A stretch of DNA of 64,000 nucleotides, from the NCBI GenBank assembly GCA_016184105.1, contig JACPDI010000047.1, positions 1-64,000 of the forward strand. The letters are read 5' to 3'. The position numbers and the translations under genes are program-made. Positions 1 through 9,390 of the stretch are shown piece after piece. Positions within the stretch are counted from its first letter, which is position 1; each line of letters begins with the position of its first letter. Source of the DNA: Acidobacteriota bacterium (GTDB taxonomy: Bacteria > Acidobacteriota > Vicinamibacteria > Vicinamibacterales > 2-12-FULL-66-21). The notes under the pieces are model-generated. The model searched no databases, had not been told where the DNA came from, and was given only the letters and a program-made list of their open reading frames with translations.

Positions 1-2
1 AG

Positions 3-1040
<1,038 letters not shown>

Positions 1041-1043
1041 GGA

Positions 1044-1074
1044 GCACCGCGGAACGCGCGAGTGCCTGCGGTGC
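1044..1074. terminator. hairpin between convergent genes
   Basis: GCACCGC (1044-1050) pairs with GCGGTGC (1068-1074), a 7-bp stem between the stop of thiC and the stop of the converging gene. There is no T-run on either strand, so its role as a terminator is only suggested by position. Confidence 0.35.
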
Positions 1075-1075
1075 G

Positions 1076-1627
1076 CTATCGGGCAGTCGCCGGCGCCGGA
1101 ACGATCTGGATAATCGTGCGGTATCGCTGGGGCGCCTGGCCGGGCCGCACGTAGAGATACCCTTCCGCGCCGTTCCAGGTGTAGTCCTTCACCGTGATTC
1201 CGGGCGGATACGCCATCGTCTCCTCGCGGAAGCGGCCCACTTCGAAGACGTGCGTCGGCGGGTCGTTGTCAAAGACCTCGTTGCCGCGCTGTTTCAGGTA
1301 CGTCTTGTAGTAGGCCACGATCTCCACGAAGGTGGCGTTCGTTCCGTAGAGGTAGTAACGCTGCCCCTGCCCCGCGTCGGTCGAGGTGAGATACGTGGCA
1401 GCGGGATAGACTGGCAGGCCGCCGAGCGCCTCGTCCGTGGGAGTGCCGGCCCCCTTTGCGGTGGCCGGCTGCGGCGCGCCCGGTGCCGGCGCGGTGGCCG
1501 GCTGCTGCGGCGCCGGCCCGGTGACCGGCGGCGCCGGACGCTGCGGCGAACCGGGGCGCGGGAACGGCTGCGGCACCGGCTGCTGCTGCGCAAGACCGAG
1601 CACGACGAGGATTGCCGCGGTGACCAT
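1076..1627 (-). CDS. secreted proline-rich hypothetical protein
   Basis: 183 aa. The N-terminus MVTAAILVVLGLAQQQPVPQ looks like a short signal peptide. It is followed by a low-complexity Pro/Gln/Ala linker (residues about 15-60) and a compact C-terminal domain (about 70-175) rich in Tyr and Thr, with TYLTSTDAGQGQRYYLYGT and YNAAEGYLYVRPG-like text. I do not recognise the domain; it looks like an extracytoplasmic small-protein fold. The ATG at 1627 was chosen because GAGGTG lies just upstream and a longer frame would read antisense through the neighbouring peptidase gene. It is divergent from the M20 peptidase, and the two share a TTATAA box. Function unknown. Confidence 0.75.
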   Translation of the reverse strand: MVTAAILVVLGLAQQQPVPQPFPRPGSPQRPAPPVTGPAPQQPATAPAPGAPQPATAKGAGTPTDEALGGLPVYPAATYLTSTDAGQGQRYYLYGTNATFVEIVAYYKTYLKQRGNEVFDNDPPTHVFEVGRFREETMAYPPGITVKDYTWNGAEGYLYVRPGQAPQRYRTIIQIVPAPATAR

Positions 1628-1636
1628 CGCCACCTC

Positions 1637-1644
1637 ATTATAAG
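1637..1644. promoter_or_regulatory. bidirectional -10 box between divergent genes
   Basis: ATTATAAG reads TATAAT on the minus strand (1642 to 1637) and TATAAG on the plus strand (1639-1644). The minus gene starts 9 nt after its box and the plus gene starts at 1658. No convincing -35 was found on either side. Confidence 0.5.
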
Positions 1645-1657
1645 ACGAGTGTCCGGG

Positions 1658-2800
1658 ATGCAGGCCTTTTGCGAATCGCAACTGGGGTGGATGCTCGATG
1701 AGATCGAGCGGCTCGTGCGCGCCGAATCGCCCAGCACCGACAAGTCGGCGGTCGATCGCTGCGGTGAGATCCTGGCCGAGCGGCTGACGTCCATCGGCGG
1801 CCGCGTCCAGCGCATCGGGCGCGCCGCCTCCGGGGATCCGATTCGCGCGGCGTTCGGCCGCGGCACGCGCCAGGTGCTGCTGCTTGGCCATCTCGACACG
1901 GTCTGGCCGGTGGGGCAGCTCGAACGCATGCCCGTCCGGCGCACGGGGGATCGGCTCCACGGTCCCGGCACGCTCGACATGAAAGCCGGCCTTGTGGTCG
2001 CGATGACGGCGATGCGCGCGATCGATCGCGCGAAGGAAGCCGATGGCATGCGGCGCGTCATCCTGTGCACGACCGACGAGGAGATCGGCAGCGCGGCATC
2101 CCGGGAGCTGATCGAAGAGGAGGCACGCCGGAGCGACGCGGTGCTGGTGCTCGAGCCCGCCCTGCCTGGAGGCGCGGTGAAGACGAGCCGCCAGGCCGTC
2201 GGACAGTTCGAGCTGGCGATTGGCGGCGTGTCGGCCCACGCCGGGATCGATCCCGGAAAGGGGGCGAGCGCCATCCATGAGCTGGCGCGCCAGATCGCGC
2301 GCGTCGAAGCGCTGCAGGATCTCTCGCGCGGTGTCTCGGTCAACGTGGGAATCATCAGCGGCGGCACCCGCCCGAACGTGATTGCCGAACAGGCGCGCGC
2401 CACCGTCGACGTGCGCGCCCCGCGCATGGAGGACGCCCGCCGCGTGGAAGACGCGTTTCGATCGCTGTCCGTCCAGGATCCGCGCACAACCCTGACGCTC
2501 GCAGGGGGTTTCGAGCGGCCGCCGCTGGAACGCACGGCGGCCGTTGTGCGTCTGTACGAGATGGCGAGGGACGTCTCGCGCGATCTCGGCCGTGAGTTGC
2601 GGGAGGGGGGCACGGGCGGTGGATCCGATGGCAGCTTCACCGCGGCGCTCGGCGTGCCCACGCTGGACGGGCTCGGTCCGGACGGCGATGGCGCGCACGC
2701 CGTGCACGAGCACGTCCTGATCTCGAGCCTGGCGTGGCGGGCCGCGCTCGTCGCCGGGCTCGTGAGCCGCATCGCAAAGGCTGGTAAGATAGGGCCATGA
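1658..2800 (+). CDS. M20 family metallopeptidase, glutamate carboxypeptidase-like
   Basis: 380 aa di-zinc amidohydrolase of the M20 family, closest in layout to carboxypeptidase G2-type enzymes that release C-terminal glutamate or hydrolyse acyl amino acids. Visible metal and catalytic features are GHLDT with His78, GTLDMKAG with Asp107, the general-base pair DEE with Glu141/Glu142, the LEPA ligand segment around residue 165, and a C-terminal HAVHEH. The insert domain (about 180-290) carries the GGVSAHAG motif. No signal peptide is apparent, so it is probably cytoplasmic. ATG 1658 was chosen; an in-frame GTG at 1649 is possible. Its stop overlaps htpX by ATGA, implying translational coupling. 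The substrate is not determined by sequence. Confidence 0.9.
   Translation: MQAFCESQLGWMLDEIERLVRAESPSTDKSAVDRCGEILAERLTSIGGRVQRIGRAASGDPIRAAFGRGTRQVLLLGHLDTVWPVGQLERMPVRRTGDRLHGPGTLDMKAGLVVAMTAMRAIDRAKEADGMRRVILCTTDEEIGSAASRELIEEEARRSDAVLVLEPALPGGAVKTSRQAVGQFELAIGGVSAHAGIDPGKGASAIHELARQIARVEALQDLSRGVSVNVGIISGGTRPNVIAEQARATVDVRAPRMEDARRVEDAFRSLSVQDPRTTLTLAGGFERPPLERTAAVVRLYEMARDVSRDLGRELREGGTGGGSDGSFTAALGVPTLDGLGPDGDGAHAVHEHVLISSLAWRAALVAGLVSRIAKAGKIGP
2785..2790 (+). promoter_or_regulatory. start-proximal -10-like box (TAAGAT) before htpX
   Basis: TAAGAT ends 6 nt before the htpX ATG, the spacing expected for a leaderless transcript. It lies inside the 3' end of the M20 gene. No clear -35 is visible. 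Confidence 0.35.
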
Positions 2801-3624
2801 ATGGATTGAAGACGGCGTTCCTGCTCGGCCTGCTCAGCGCGCTCGTGCTGGTCGTGGGCGAAATGCTGGGCGGCTCGCAGGGGCTGGTCACGGCCTTCAT
2901 CTTCGCGGCGTTGATGAACCTCGTGTCGTACTGGTTCTCCGACAAGATCGTGCTTCGCATGTACGGGGCGAAACAGGTTGGTCCGGAGCACCCGCTGCAC
3001 CGGGTCGTCGCGCGCCTCGTGCAGCGTGCCAGCCTGCCGATGCCGAAGGTGTACGTGATTCCGGATGCGTCCCCCAACGCGTTTGCCACCGGGCGGAACC
3101 CGTCGCACGCGTCGGTTGCCGCGACCGAGGGGATCCTGCGCGTGCTGTCGGAGCACGAACTCGAAGGCGTCATGGCGCACGAGCTTGCGCACGTGAAGCA
3201 CCGCGACATCCTGATCAGCTCGGTGGCCGCGACCATCGCGGCCGCCCTCATGATGTTCGTCCGCATGTCCATGTGGTTCGGCATGGGCGGCCGTGACGAG
3301 CGCGAAGGAGGGAACCCGATCGCGATGATCGCGATGGTCATCCTCGCGCCTCTCGCCGCGATGCTGATCCAGGCGGCGATCTCGCGGTCGCGCGAGTTCG
3401 CGGCCGACGCGGGGGGCGCGGCGATCGCGGGCAATCCCTACGGACTCGCCGACGCGCTTCGCAAGATCGAAGCGGCGGCCCGGCGCGTGCCGCTGGACGC
3501 CAACCCCGCGACCGCCCACATGTTCATCGTCAAGCCGTTTTCGGGCGGCGGGCTGATGTCGCTGTTCAGCACGCACCCGCCCACCGAGCAGCGCATCGCG
3601 GCGCTCCTCGGCACGATCAGGTAG
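2797..3624 (+). CDS. htpX: protease HtpX homolog
   Basis: 275 aa M48-family integral-membrane zinc metalloprotease that degrades misfolded membrane proteins, with its active site on the cytoplasmic face. Two N-terminal membrane segments (about 4-20 and 28-48) precede the zinc motif HELAH (128-132), with KHRD following. Two more hydrophobic segments lie at about 145-165 and 180-200, and the third-ligand region is [11 protein letters not shown]. The C-terminal [14 protein letters not shown] signature is complete. Length and order match the family. It overlaps the M20 peptidase by 4 nt. The next gene is ClpA, so the locus groups protein quality-control functions. Confidence 0.95.
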   Translation: MNGLKTAFLLGLLSALVLVVGEMLGGSQGLVTAFIFAALMNLVSYWFSDKIVLRMYGAKQVGPEHPLHRVVARLVQRASLPMPKVYVIPDASPNAFATGRNPSHASVAATEGILRVLSEHELEGVMAHELAHVKHRDILISSVAATIAAALMMFVRMSMWFGMGGRDEREGGNPIAMIAMVILAPLAAMLIQAAISRSREFAADAGGAAIAGNPYGLADALRKIEAAARRVPLDANPATAHMFIVKPFSGGGLMSLFSTHPPTEQRIAALLGTIR

Positions 3625-3795
3625 GTAAGCCGTTTCCGCGCCGTAAGCGGGGCAGCACTCCTTTCCTCGACCCGCGGGGAACGTCGAACTGTCCCGCCTT
3701 TCCTTTTCAATCACTTCCACAGCCCAGCTTTGCACCATCGCGCGGGCGCGCATTTTGCGTTTCGCCGTTCCTGAGTACTGCACGGAGGGCCGAAC

Positions 3796-6084
3796 GTGGT
3801 TGAGGATCTCGACATCCCGCAGAACAGGTTGGCCGAATCGGCCGAGCGCGTCGTGGACCGGGCCGTCGAGGAAGCTCGCCGCCGCGAGCACGCGCTGCTG
3901 ACCAACGAACACGTGTGCCTGGCCTTCGCGCAGGTCGAGTGGGACTTCTTCGGGCAGGTCATGCGCGACAACGATCTCAACCCCCACCAGTTCCTCCAGG
4001 CGCTCGAAGAGCACCTGCGGATGCTGCCGGCCTCCGGTCGGGAGTTGCGCGTGGCCCCGGCCACCAAGCTTCTGTTCAAGCTCGCGCTGCTCCACGCGAG
4101 CCGCTGCGGCCGCCACGCGATCGAAGCGGTGGATCTGTTTTCCGCGATCTTCGAGGAGACGCAGGGCGTGCCGGTGTCGATCCTGCGACGCCAGGGGATC
4201 GAGCCGGAGGTGCTCGTTTCGCGCCTGACGACCCGCATGCGCGACCAGGAGGTCCGCGAGGAGCGTCTGAAGAAGCGCTTCGAGCTGCCGCCGTTCCTCA
4301 AGCATTTCGCGACGAACCTCAACCAGCTTGCGTGGCAGGACAAGCTGCCGCCTGTGTTCGGCCGCGAGGCGGAGATGCAGCAGGCGCTCGAGATCCTCTG
4401 CCACCGCGAACGGTCGAACTCCGTGCTCCTGATCGGAGAGCCCGGCGTCGGCAAGACCGCCATCGTCGAGGGGCTCGCGAGACGGATCGAGTTCGAGCCC
4501 GAAAGCATCCCCGTGCGGCTGCGCGACTGCCAGATCGTGAATCTGCAGATGAACACGATGGTGGCCGGCACGATGCTCCGCGGCATGTTCGAGGATCGCA
4601 TCCAGAACGTGATCCGCGAGATCAAGGAGCGCCCCAACCTCATCCTGTTCATCGACGAAGTGCACACGATGATCGGCGCGGGCTCCGCGCTTGGCGCGCC
4701 GTCCGACGCCGCGAACGTCTTCAAGTCCGTGCTGGCCCGCGGCGAGGTCCGCATCATCGGCGCCACGACGATGGGCGAGTACAAGGAGTTCATCCAGGAA
4801 GACGAGGCGCTCGCGCGGCGATTCCGCACGGTGTACATCGCGGAGCCGTCGATCGAGCAGACGCGGACGATCCTGTACAACCTGCGCCCGCGGCTCGAGC
4901 GGAACTACTCGGTGCGCATCCTCGACGAGGCCGTCGAGATGGCGCTCGAGATGTCGTACCGGTACATGCGCCATCTCCAGCTGCCCGACAAGGTCATCGG
5001 CTGGCTCGACACCGCGTCGGTCCGCGCGGAGATCGACAAGCGCTACGAAGTGCGCGGCGACGACGTCGCGGACGTCATCTCCAACGTCGCGCGGATTCCC
5101 AAGGACATGGTGTTCCGCGACGTGACGGATCGGTTCAAGGACATCGAGTCGAGCCTCTCCCGGCGTGTCGTCGGGCAGCGGCAGGCGATAGGGTCGGTTG
5201 CGCGGCGCCTCGTGCTGAACAAGGGGCCCCTGAAGGACGGGTTCGACCGGCCGGATGGCGTGTTGCTGTTCCTCGGGCCGACGGGCGTCGGGAAGACGGA
5301 GCTCGCCAAGTCGGTGGCGGAGTTCCTCTTCGGCGACGACAAGAAGATGATCCGCGTGGACATGTCCGAGTACCAGGACGGCGCGGTCGGCGTGGACAAG
5401 ATGATCGGCATGCCGCGCGGCATCGTGGGATCGGAGCGAGGGGGCGTCCTGACCAATCAGCTGAAGGACAACCCGTACAGCGTGGTGCTGCTCGACGAGA
5501 TCGAGAAGGCCAGCCCGAACATGCTGAACCTGTTCCTGCAGGCGTTCGACGAGGGCTGGGTGACCGACGGTCGCGGCAAGCGCGTGTATCTCTCGGACGC
5601 GATCGTCATCATGACGTCGAACGCCGGGACGGAGCACTTCCGCAAGCTGACCAACCCGCTTGGGTTCTGCTCGGGGCAGACCGGGATCGACCAGGTGCGG
5701 GGCGAGGTCATGAAGGATCTGGAGCGCTGCTTCGCGCCCGAGTTCCGGAACCGCATCGATGAAGTTGTGCTGTTCACACCGCTGACCCACGACGACGTGC
5801 GGATCATTGCCGAGCAGGAGCTGGCCAAGATCGCGGCGACGCTGGAGAAGTCCGGCAAGCTGCTGACGATCGACCCCGAGGCGATCAATCAACTCGTGCG
5901 CGACGGGTACAGCCTCCCGTACGGCGCCCGTTTCCTGAAGCGGGTCATCGAGCTGAACGTGAAGCTGCCGATCAGCCAGTTCTGGCAGGGCGGGGTCGAG
6001 TTCCGCGTGACCTGCGACAAGGGCCAGGTCGTCATCGAGTCCGCGGGGATGCGGCTGGTGAAGGGGGCCGCCGCCGTGGCGTAG
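3796..6084 (+). CDS. clpA: ATP-dependent Clp protease ATP-binding subunit ClpA-type
   Basis: 762 aa AAA+ unfoldase. An N-domain (about 1-145) resembles the Clp N repeat. D1 has Walker A GEPGVGKT (214-221) and Walker B ILFIDEVH. D2 has Walker A GPTGVGKT (494-501) and VVLLDEIEKA, then a ClpP-docking-type loop with LGF (TNPLGFCSGQ) before the PEFRNRIDE sensor region. No long ClpB-type coiled-coil middle domain is present between D1 and D2. Size and loop therefore point to a protease partner (ClpA/ClpC) rather than a disaggregase. The GTG start at 3796 is set by GGAGGG 6 nt upstream. No clpS or clpP is adjacent. The 171-bp gap after htpX holds no recognised gene. Confidence 0.93.
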   Translation: MVEDLDIPQNRLAESAERVVDRAVEEARRREHALLTNEHVCLAFAQVEWDFFGQVMRDNDLNPHQFLQALEEHLRMLPASGRELRVAPATKLLFKLALLHASRCGRHAIEAVDLFSAIFEETQGVPVSILRRQGIEPEVLVSRLTTRMRDQEVREERLKKRFELPPFLKHFATNLNQLAWQDKLPPVFGREAEMQQALEILCHRERSNSVLLIGEPGVGKTAIVEGLARRIEFEPESIPVRLRDCQIVNLQMNTMVAGTMLRGMFEDRIQNVIREIKERPNLILFIDEVHTMIGAGSALGAPSDAANVFKSVLARGEVRIIGATTMGEYKEFIQEDEALARRFRTVYIAEPSIEQTRTILYNLRPRLERNYSVRILDEAVEMALEMSYRYMRHLQLPDKVIGWLDTASVRAEIDKRYEVRGDDVADVISNVARIPKDMVFRDVTDRFKDIESSLSRRVVGQRQAIGSVARRLVLNKGPLKDGFDRPDGVLLFLGPTGVGKTELAKSVAEFLFGDDKKMIRVDMSEYQDGAVGVDKMIGMPRGIVGSERGGVLTNQLKDNPYSVVLLDEIEKASPNMLNLFLQAFDEGWVTDGRGKRVYLSDAIVIMTSNAGTEHFRKLTNPLGFCSGQTGIDQVRGEVMKDLERCFAPEFRNRIDEVVLFTPLTHDDVRIIAEQELAKIAATLEKSGKLLTIDPEAINQLVRDGYSLPYGARFLKRVIELNVKLPISQFWQGGVEFRVTCDKGQVVIESAGMRLVKGAAAVA

Positions 6085-6119
6085 GTACAGACGCCGGGTC
6101 CTGAGATCGCCCGGAACGT

Positions 6120-6138
6120 AAGTGTGACTGTCACACTT
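6120..6138. repeat. perfect palindrome AAGTGTGAC-T-GTCACACTT between convergent genes
   Basis: A 19-nt perfect palindrome lies between the convergent 3' ends of clpA and the UbiA gene. It can form a 7-bp stem with a 5-nt loop. It shares AAGTGTGACTGTC with the long inverted repeat at 39408-39457, so both may belong to one dispersed palindromic family. It may also act as a bidirectional terminator, although no T-run follows. Confidence 0.6.
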
Positions 6139-6154
6139 CCTCGACTGTTGCGCT

Positions 6155-7063
6155 TCAGAACAGATAGGCGGCGGCGAAGCCGGTCTGGGCGACGAACATC
6201 ATTCGATACATGTGCGCCCAGGAGACGTGGTTCTCTTCCACCGCGAGGTCCTCCGGCCGCCGCAGCATGAGGTAGCACACGTAAATCCCGTACGCCGTCA
6301 TGAGGGCGCCAAGCGTCTGCAGCATCCAGAAATGTCCCGTGAGGATGTGGGTCGACGCGCCGATGTTGATCATCAGGAAGGGCACCACGAACGACGGGGA
6401 GATCATCCACGCGGCGCGCGACACGCCGTAGACGATCGGCAGCGTGCGGCAGCCGCCGCGCCGGTCCCCATCCATATCGGCAAAGTCCTTCGTCGTCGAC
6501 GCGCCCAGCAGAAACAGCCCGAAGATTGACCCGATGTACCACGGCTCGACGCCGACGACGGTCTTGACGGTCGACCAGCCCGCGACCTTCAGCAGCAGCC
6601 CGCGAGGGATCGCGATCGTCACGTTGGCCCAAATGCCGAGGCGTTTGGTGCGCAGCGGCGGCACCGAATACATGTGGGTGCAGACCACGGCGGCGAGCAC
6701 GATCCAGAAGCACTCGTGACGTCCGCCAGGCGCGACGAACCACGCCAGGATCAACGCGACCACGTAGCAGAGGATTGTGAACCCCCATGCCTCGCGGAGC
6801 GCCAGTCGGCCGCTCGGCAGCGGGCGTCTTGGCTTGTTGACGCGGTCGATCTCCAGGTCATAGATCTGGTTGAGTGCGTTGTTTCCCGCGTTGAGCACGG
6901 CCGCCATCGACGCGCCGAGCAGCGGGTAGGTCAGAAGCGTGAGGGCCCACGGTTCGCGTGGCGCGGCGCCGGCGGCCGTCACGGCGCCGGAGACGACGCC
7001 GAGCGCCGGCGCGACGAGCGTGAAGGGACGTCCGAATTCGAAGTAGGTGCGCCAGCGATTCAT
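6155..7063 (-). CDS. UbiA-family prenyltransferase
   Basis: 302 aa polytopic membrane protein of the UbiA superfamily, which transfers a prenyl chain from prenyl diphosphate to an acceptor. The first Asp-rich motif is NNALNQIYDLEIDRVNKPRRP (from about residue 62). The second is DFADMDGDRRGG (about 193-204), followed by LPIVYG. About eight hydrophobic segments can be counted. The motif text resembles the chlorophyll synthase, homogentisate prenyltransferase and digeranylgeranylglyceryl-phosphate synthase branch more than 4-hydroxybenzoate UbiA. The acceptor cannot be read from sequence. It starts 10 nt after the prenol-kinase fusion gene and is the last gene of the operon, suggesting that this kinase pair supplies its prenyl donor (inference). 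Confidence 0.88.
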   Translation of the reverse strand: MNRWRTYFEFGRPFTLVAPALGVVSGAVTAAGAAPREPWALTLLTYPLLGASMAAVLNAGNNALNQIYDLEIDRVNKPRRPLPSGRLALREAWGFTILCYVVALILAWFVAPGGRHECFWIVLAAVVCTHMYSVPPLRTKRLGIWANVTIAIPRGLLLKVAGWSTVKTVVGVEPWYIGSIFGLFLLGASTTKDFADMDGDRRGGCRTLPIVYGVSRAAWMISPSFVVPFLMINIGASTHILTGHFWMLQTLGALMTAYGIYVCYLMLRRPEDLAVEENHVSWAHMYRMMFVAQTGFAAAYLF

Positions 7064-7073
7064 CCGAGTCCCA

Positions 7074-8414
7074 TCAGAGTCGTGACGCGAGCAGCAGCGC
7101 GATGGCGGCAGCGGCCGCGGTGTTCACGAAGTTCAGCAGATCGTTGTTGAGCACCCGCGGCGCTTCCAGCGTCGCCCCGAGCGCGCTCTCGATGAGCGAT
7201 GCGGCCGTTGCGGCGATGACGACGATCAGCAGCATGGCCTGGGGCACCAGCCCGACGCGCACCGCGACGAGGCCGAGCAAGGCGGCGGCGGCGACGCCCG
7301 CCGCGGTTCCCTCGAGGGACAACGCCCCGGAGGTGCCCGGCGGTACCGGCCGGAAGCCGACGACGAGGAGCGTGCGGCGGCCGAACGCTTTGCCGATTTC
7401 GCTCGCCACCGTGTCGCTGCTGCCGGCGATGAGCGCCACGGCGGTTGCCAGCAGTGCTTCGGCGCGATAAGGAGAGATCACGGCGAGGACTGCCGCAATG
7501 GCGGCGAGGCCGGTGTTGGCGACGGCGTTCGCCGCGCCGCGCCGCCCGCCGCGCTCCTCGGCAATCCCGAGCTGCAGCTTCCGCTTGTAGCCAATCCTCG
7601 AGGTCACCGCGGCGGCGCCAAACGACAGCAACAGCAGGATCCACGCGCCGGTACCGGCCGCCGCGAACACAATCGTGCCGATCGCGATCCCCGCGACGAC
7701 GCCGGATCGCGACACGGTGCCCGCCATCCATCCCGCCAGGGCGACGGCGGCGTTGAGCGCGAGGCCAATCGCGATGCGCGGCCACGTGTCTGCCGCGTGA
7801 AGCGACCACGATGCCGCGCTGCTGATGTCGGCGCATACGATCACGAACGCGGCGGCAGCGGCCACCGAGATGTTGTCATCGAGCCGCACGGGGATCGTTT
7901 CGACGAGTCCCGAGGCCAGCGCGGCAGCGAACGCCACGAGCAGCCAGTAGGCCAGTCCCTGCGCCGCGCCGATTCCGCCCGCGACAAACCACCCCAGCGC
8001 GGCGCCGGCCAGGGTGCCGGACACCACGAACGCGATCGTCCCGCCGACGGACTTTTCCGCGTTCCACGGAAGGCGCGCCACCGGCGCGCGACGCCCGACG
8101 AGCGTTGCGAAGCCGTCACCGGCCGCGAGGATGCCCCACGCGCCCGCGACGATGTCGAGCCGCTGCCGGAAGATCAGGACGAGGACGAGCACCACGAACG
8201 GGTAGAGGAGGATGCCGATCGGATATCCGCGCGCCCGATCGACGTGCCGGTACATCGAACGGCCGCCGATGCGCGGCAGCACCAGCCAGTTGAACAGCAG
8301 CGCGGTCGCGGCCAGCGCGGCCGCCTGCGGCCACGTCGCCCAGCGCAGCACGATCGCCCACGCTCCCATCGTGACGTGAACGACCTGGCGCAGATCCTCG
8401 GAGACGCGGCTCAC
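7074..8414 (-). CDS. fused phytol/dolichol-kinase-like and DUF92 (phytyl-phosphate-kinase-like) membrane protein
   Basis: 446 aa, almost entirely membrane segments. The N-terminal part (about 1-190) has the polyprenol/phytol kinase (VTE5, SEC59) signatures: RQVVH near the start, GDGFATLVGRR, and LPWNAEKSVGGTIAF. The C-terminal part (about 215-446) is a DUF92/TMEM19 domain, the family of plant VTE6. It shows WMAGTVSRSGVVAG, RIGYKRKLQLGIAEERGGRRG, SDTVASEIGKAFGRRT and a PPGTSGALSLEGT loop. In plants VTE5 phosphorylates phytol and VTE6 makes phytyl diphosphate. This protein would join both steps in one chain (inference). The GTG start at 8414 overlaps the epimerase stop (GTGA). An upstream extension of the frame is antisense to that gene and was rejected. 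UbiA follows after 10 nt. Confidence 0.85.
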   Translation of the reverse strand: MSRVSEDLRQVVHVTMGAWAIVLRWATWPQAAALAATALLFNWLVLPRIGGRSMYRHVDRARGYPIGILLYPFVVLVLVLIFRQRLDIVAGAWGILAAGDGFATLVGRRAPVARLPWNAEKSVGGTIAFVVSGTLAGAALGWFVAGGIGAAQGLAYWLLVAFAAALASGLVETIPVRLDDNISVAAAAAFVIVCADISSAASWSLHAADTWPRIAIGLALNAAVALAGWMAGTVSRSGVVAGIAIGTIVFAAAGTGAWILLLLSFGAAAVTSRIGYKRKLQLGIAEERGGRRGAANAVANTGLAAIAAVLAVISPYRAEALLATAVALIAGSSDTVASEIGKAFGRRTLLVVGFRPVPPGTSGALSLEGTAAGVAAAALLGLVAVRVGLVPQAMLLIVVIAATAASLIESALGATLEAPRVLNNDLLNFVNTAAAAAIALLLASRL

Positions 8415-9382
8415 GCGGGTGACCTGCCTGCGGCGACCTGCATGCGCCAGTGCGAGAGCAGATCGGCCAGCGTCTCCTGGATCGGGATCTCGGCGCGCCA
8501 GCCCAGTTCGGCGGCGATGCGCGACGGATCGCCGAGCAGCACCGGCGTGTCGGAGGGACGCAGCCGGCCGGGGTCGGGCCGGACCTCCACGCGCACGCGC
8601 GCGAGCGAGACGAGGCGTTCGAGCAGGTCGCCGATCCGGTACGCCTGCCCCGAGCAGACGTTGTAGACGCGGCCGGGCACGCCACGCTCGGCAATCAGCT
8701 CGTAGGCCCGCACGGTGTCGCGCACGTCGGTGAGGTCGCGACGCGCGTCGAGGTTCCCGACGCGGATCACCGGCTCCACGAGCCCCGCTTCGGCGTCGGC
8801 GATCTGCCGGGCGAATGCGGATGCGACAAACGACGCTTCCTGGCGCGGTCCGATGTGATTGAACGGGCGCGCGATCAGCGCCTGGATCCGGCGGTCGGAT
8901 TCCGCGCGCCGCGCGAGCATTTCCTGGGCGAGCTTGCTGATGCCGTAGGGGGTGCGAGGCGCCACGGGAGCATCTTCGCGCAACGCCTGGCCGTGAGGCC
9001 TGTACACCAGCGCCGACGAGGGCACGAGCAGCCGGGCATCCGGCGCATGCCGCTCGAGGGACAGCAGCACGTAGTGGGTCGCCAGGACGTTCGACTGCAA
9101 CGGAACGAGCGTGTCGGACCACGAGCTGGCGACGTGCGGCGAGCCGGCGAAGTGGTACATCGTGGCGGGCGCGGCCGCGGCGATCGCCGCGTCGACCGCG
9201 TCGGCGTCGAGCGCGTCAACCGCCTGCCATGCCACGCGCGGCGACACGACGCGCGGCGCGGTGCCGCCGGGGCGGCGCCAGGCGACGAGCGGCTGCCCGG
9301 CCGGCATCCGCTGCACGAGCCGATCGAGCAGATGGCTGCCGGCAAAGCCCGCGGCGCCGGTCACGATGACGGGACGATCCAC
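8411..9382 (-). CDS. NAD(P)-dependent sugar epimerase/reductase (extended SDR)
   Basis: 323 aa. The Rossmann motif VTGAAGFAGSHL is at the N-terminus. Ser and the YxxxK pair are seen as LVPSSALVY and PYGISKLAQE, and ARPFNHIGPRQ is typical of GDP-sugar enzymes. The protein resembles GDP-6-deoxy-lyxo-hexulose reductase (Rmd) and GDP-mannose dehydratase relatives. Its exact nucleotide sugar is uncertain: the genes around it make dTDP sugars, so it may instead reduce a dTDP-4-keto-6-deoxy sugar. The GTG at 9382 was chosen as the first start just before the Rossmann strand; the Shine-Dalgarno is poor, so the start is uncertain. Its stop overlaps the next gene by GTGA. Confidence 0.82.
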   Translation of the reverse strand: MDRPVIVTGAAGFAGSHLLDRLVQRMPAGQPLVAWRRPGGTAPRVVSPRVAWQAVDALDADAVDAAIAAAAPATMYHFAGSPHVASSWSDTLVPLQSNVLATHYVLLSLERHAPDARLLVPSSALVYRPHGQALREDAPVAPRTPYGISKLAQEMLARRAESDRRIQALIARPFNHIGPRQEASFVASAFARQIADAEAGLVEPVIRVGNLDARRDLTDVRDTVRAYELIAERGVPGRVYNVCSGQAYRIGDLLERLVSLARVRVEVRPDPGRLRPSDTPVLLGDPSRIAAELGWRAEIPIQETLADLLSHWRMQVAAGRSPA

Positions 9383-9390
9383 GATGGCGA

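Noticed and set aside
1294-5892. Very long minus-strand open frame (about 1530 codons)
   Set aside because: It is antisense to M20, htpX and clpA, Arg/His/Asp-rich without domain motifs; such open frames are common opposite high-GC genes.
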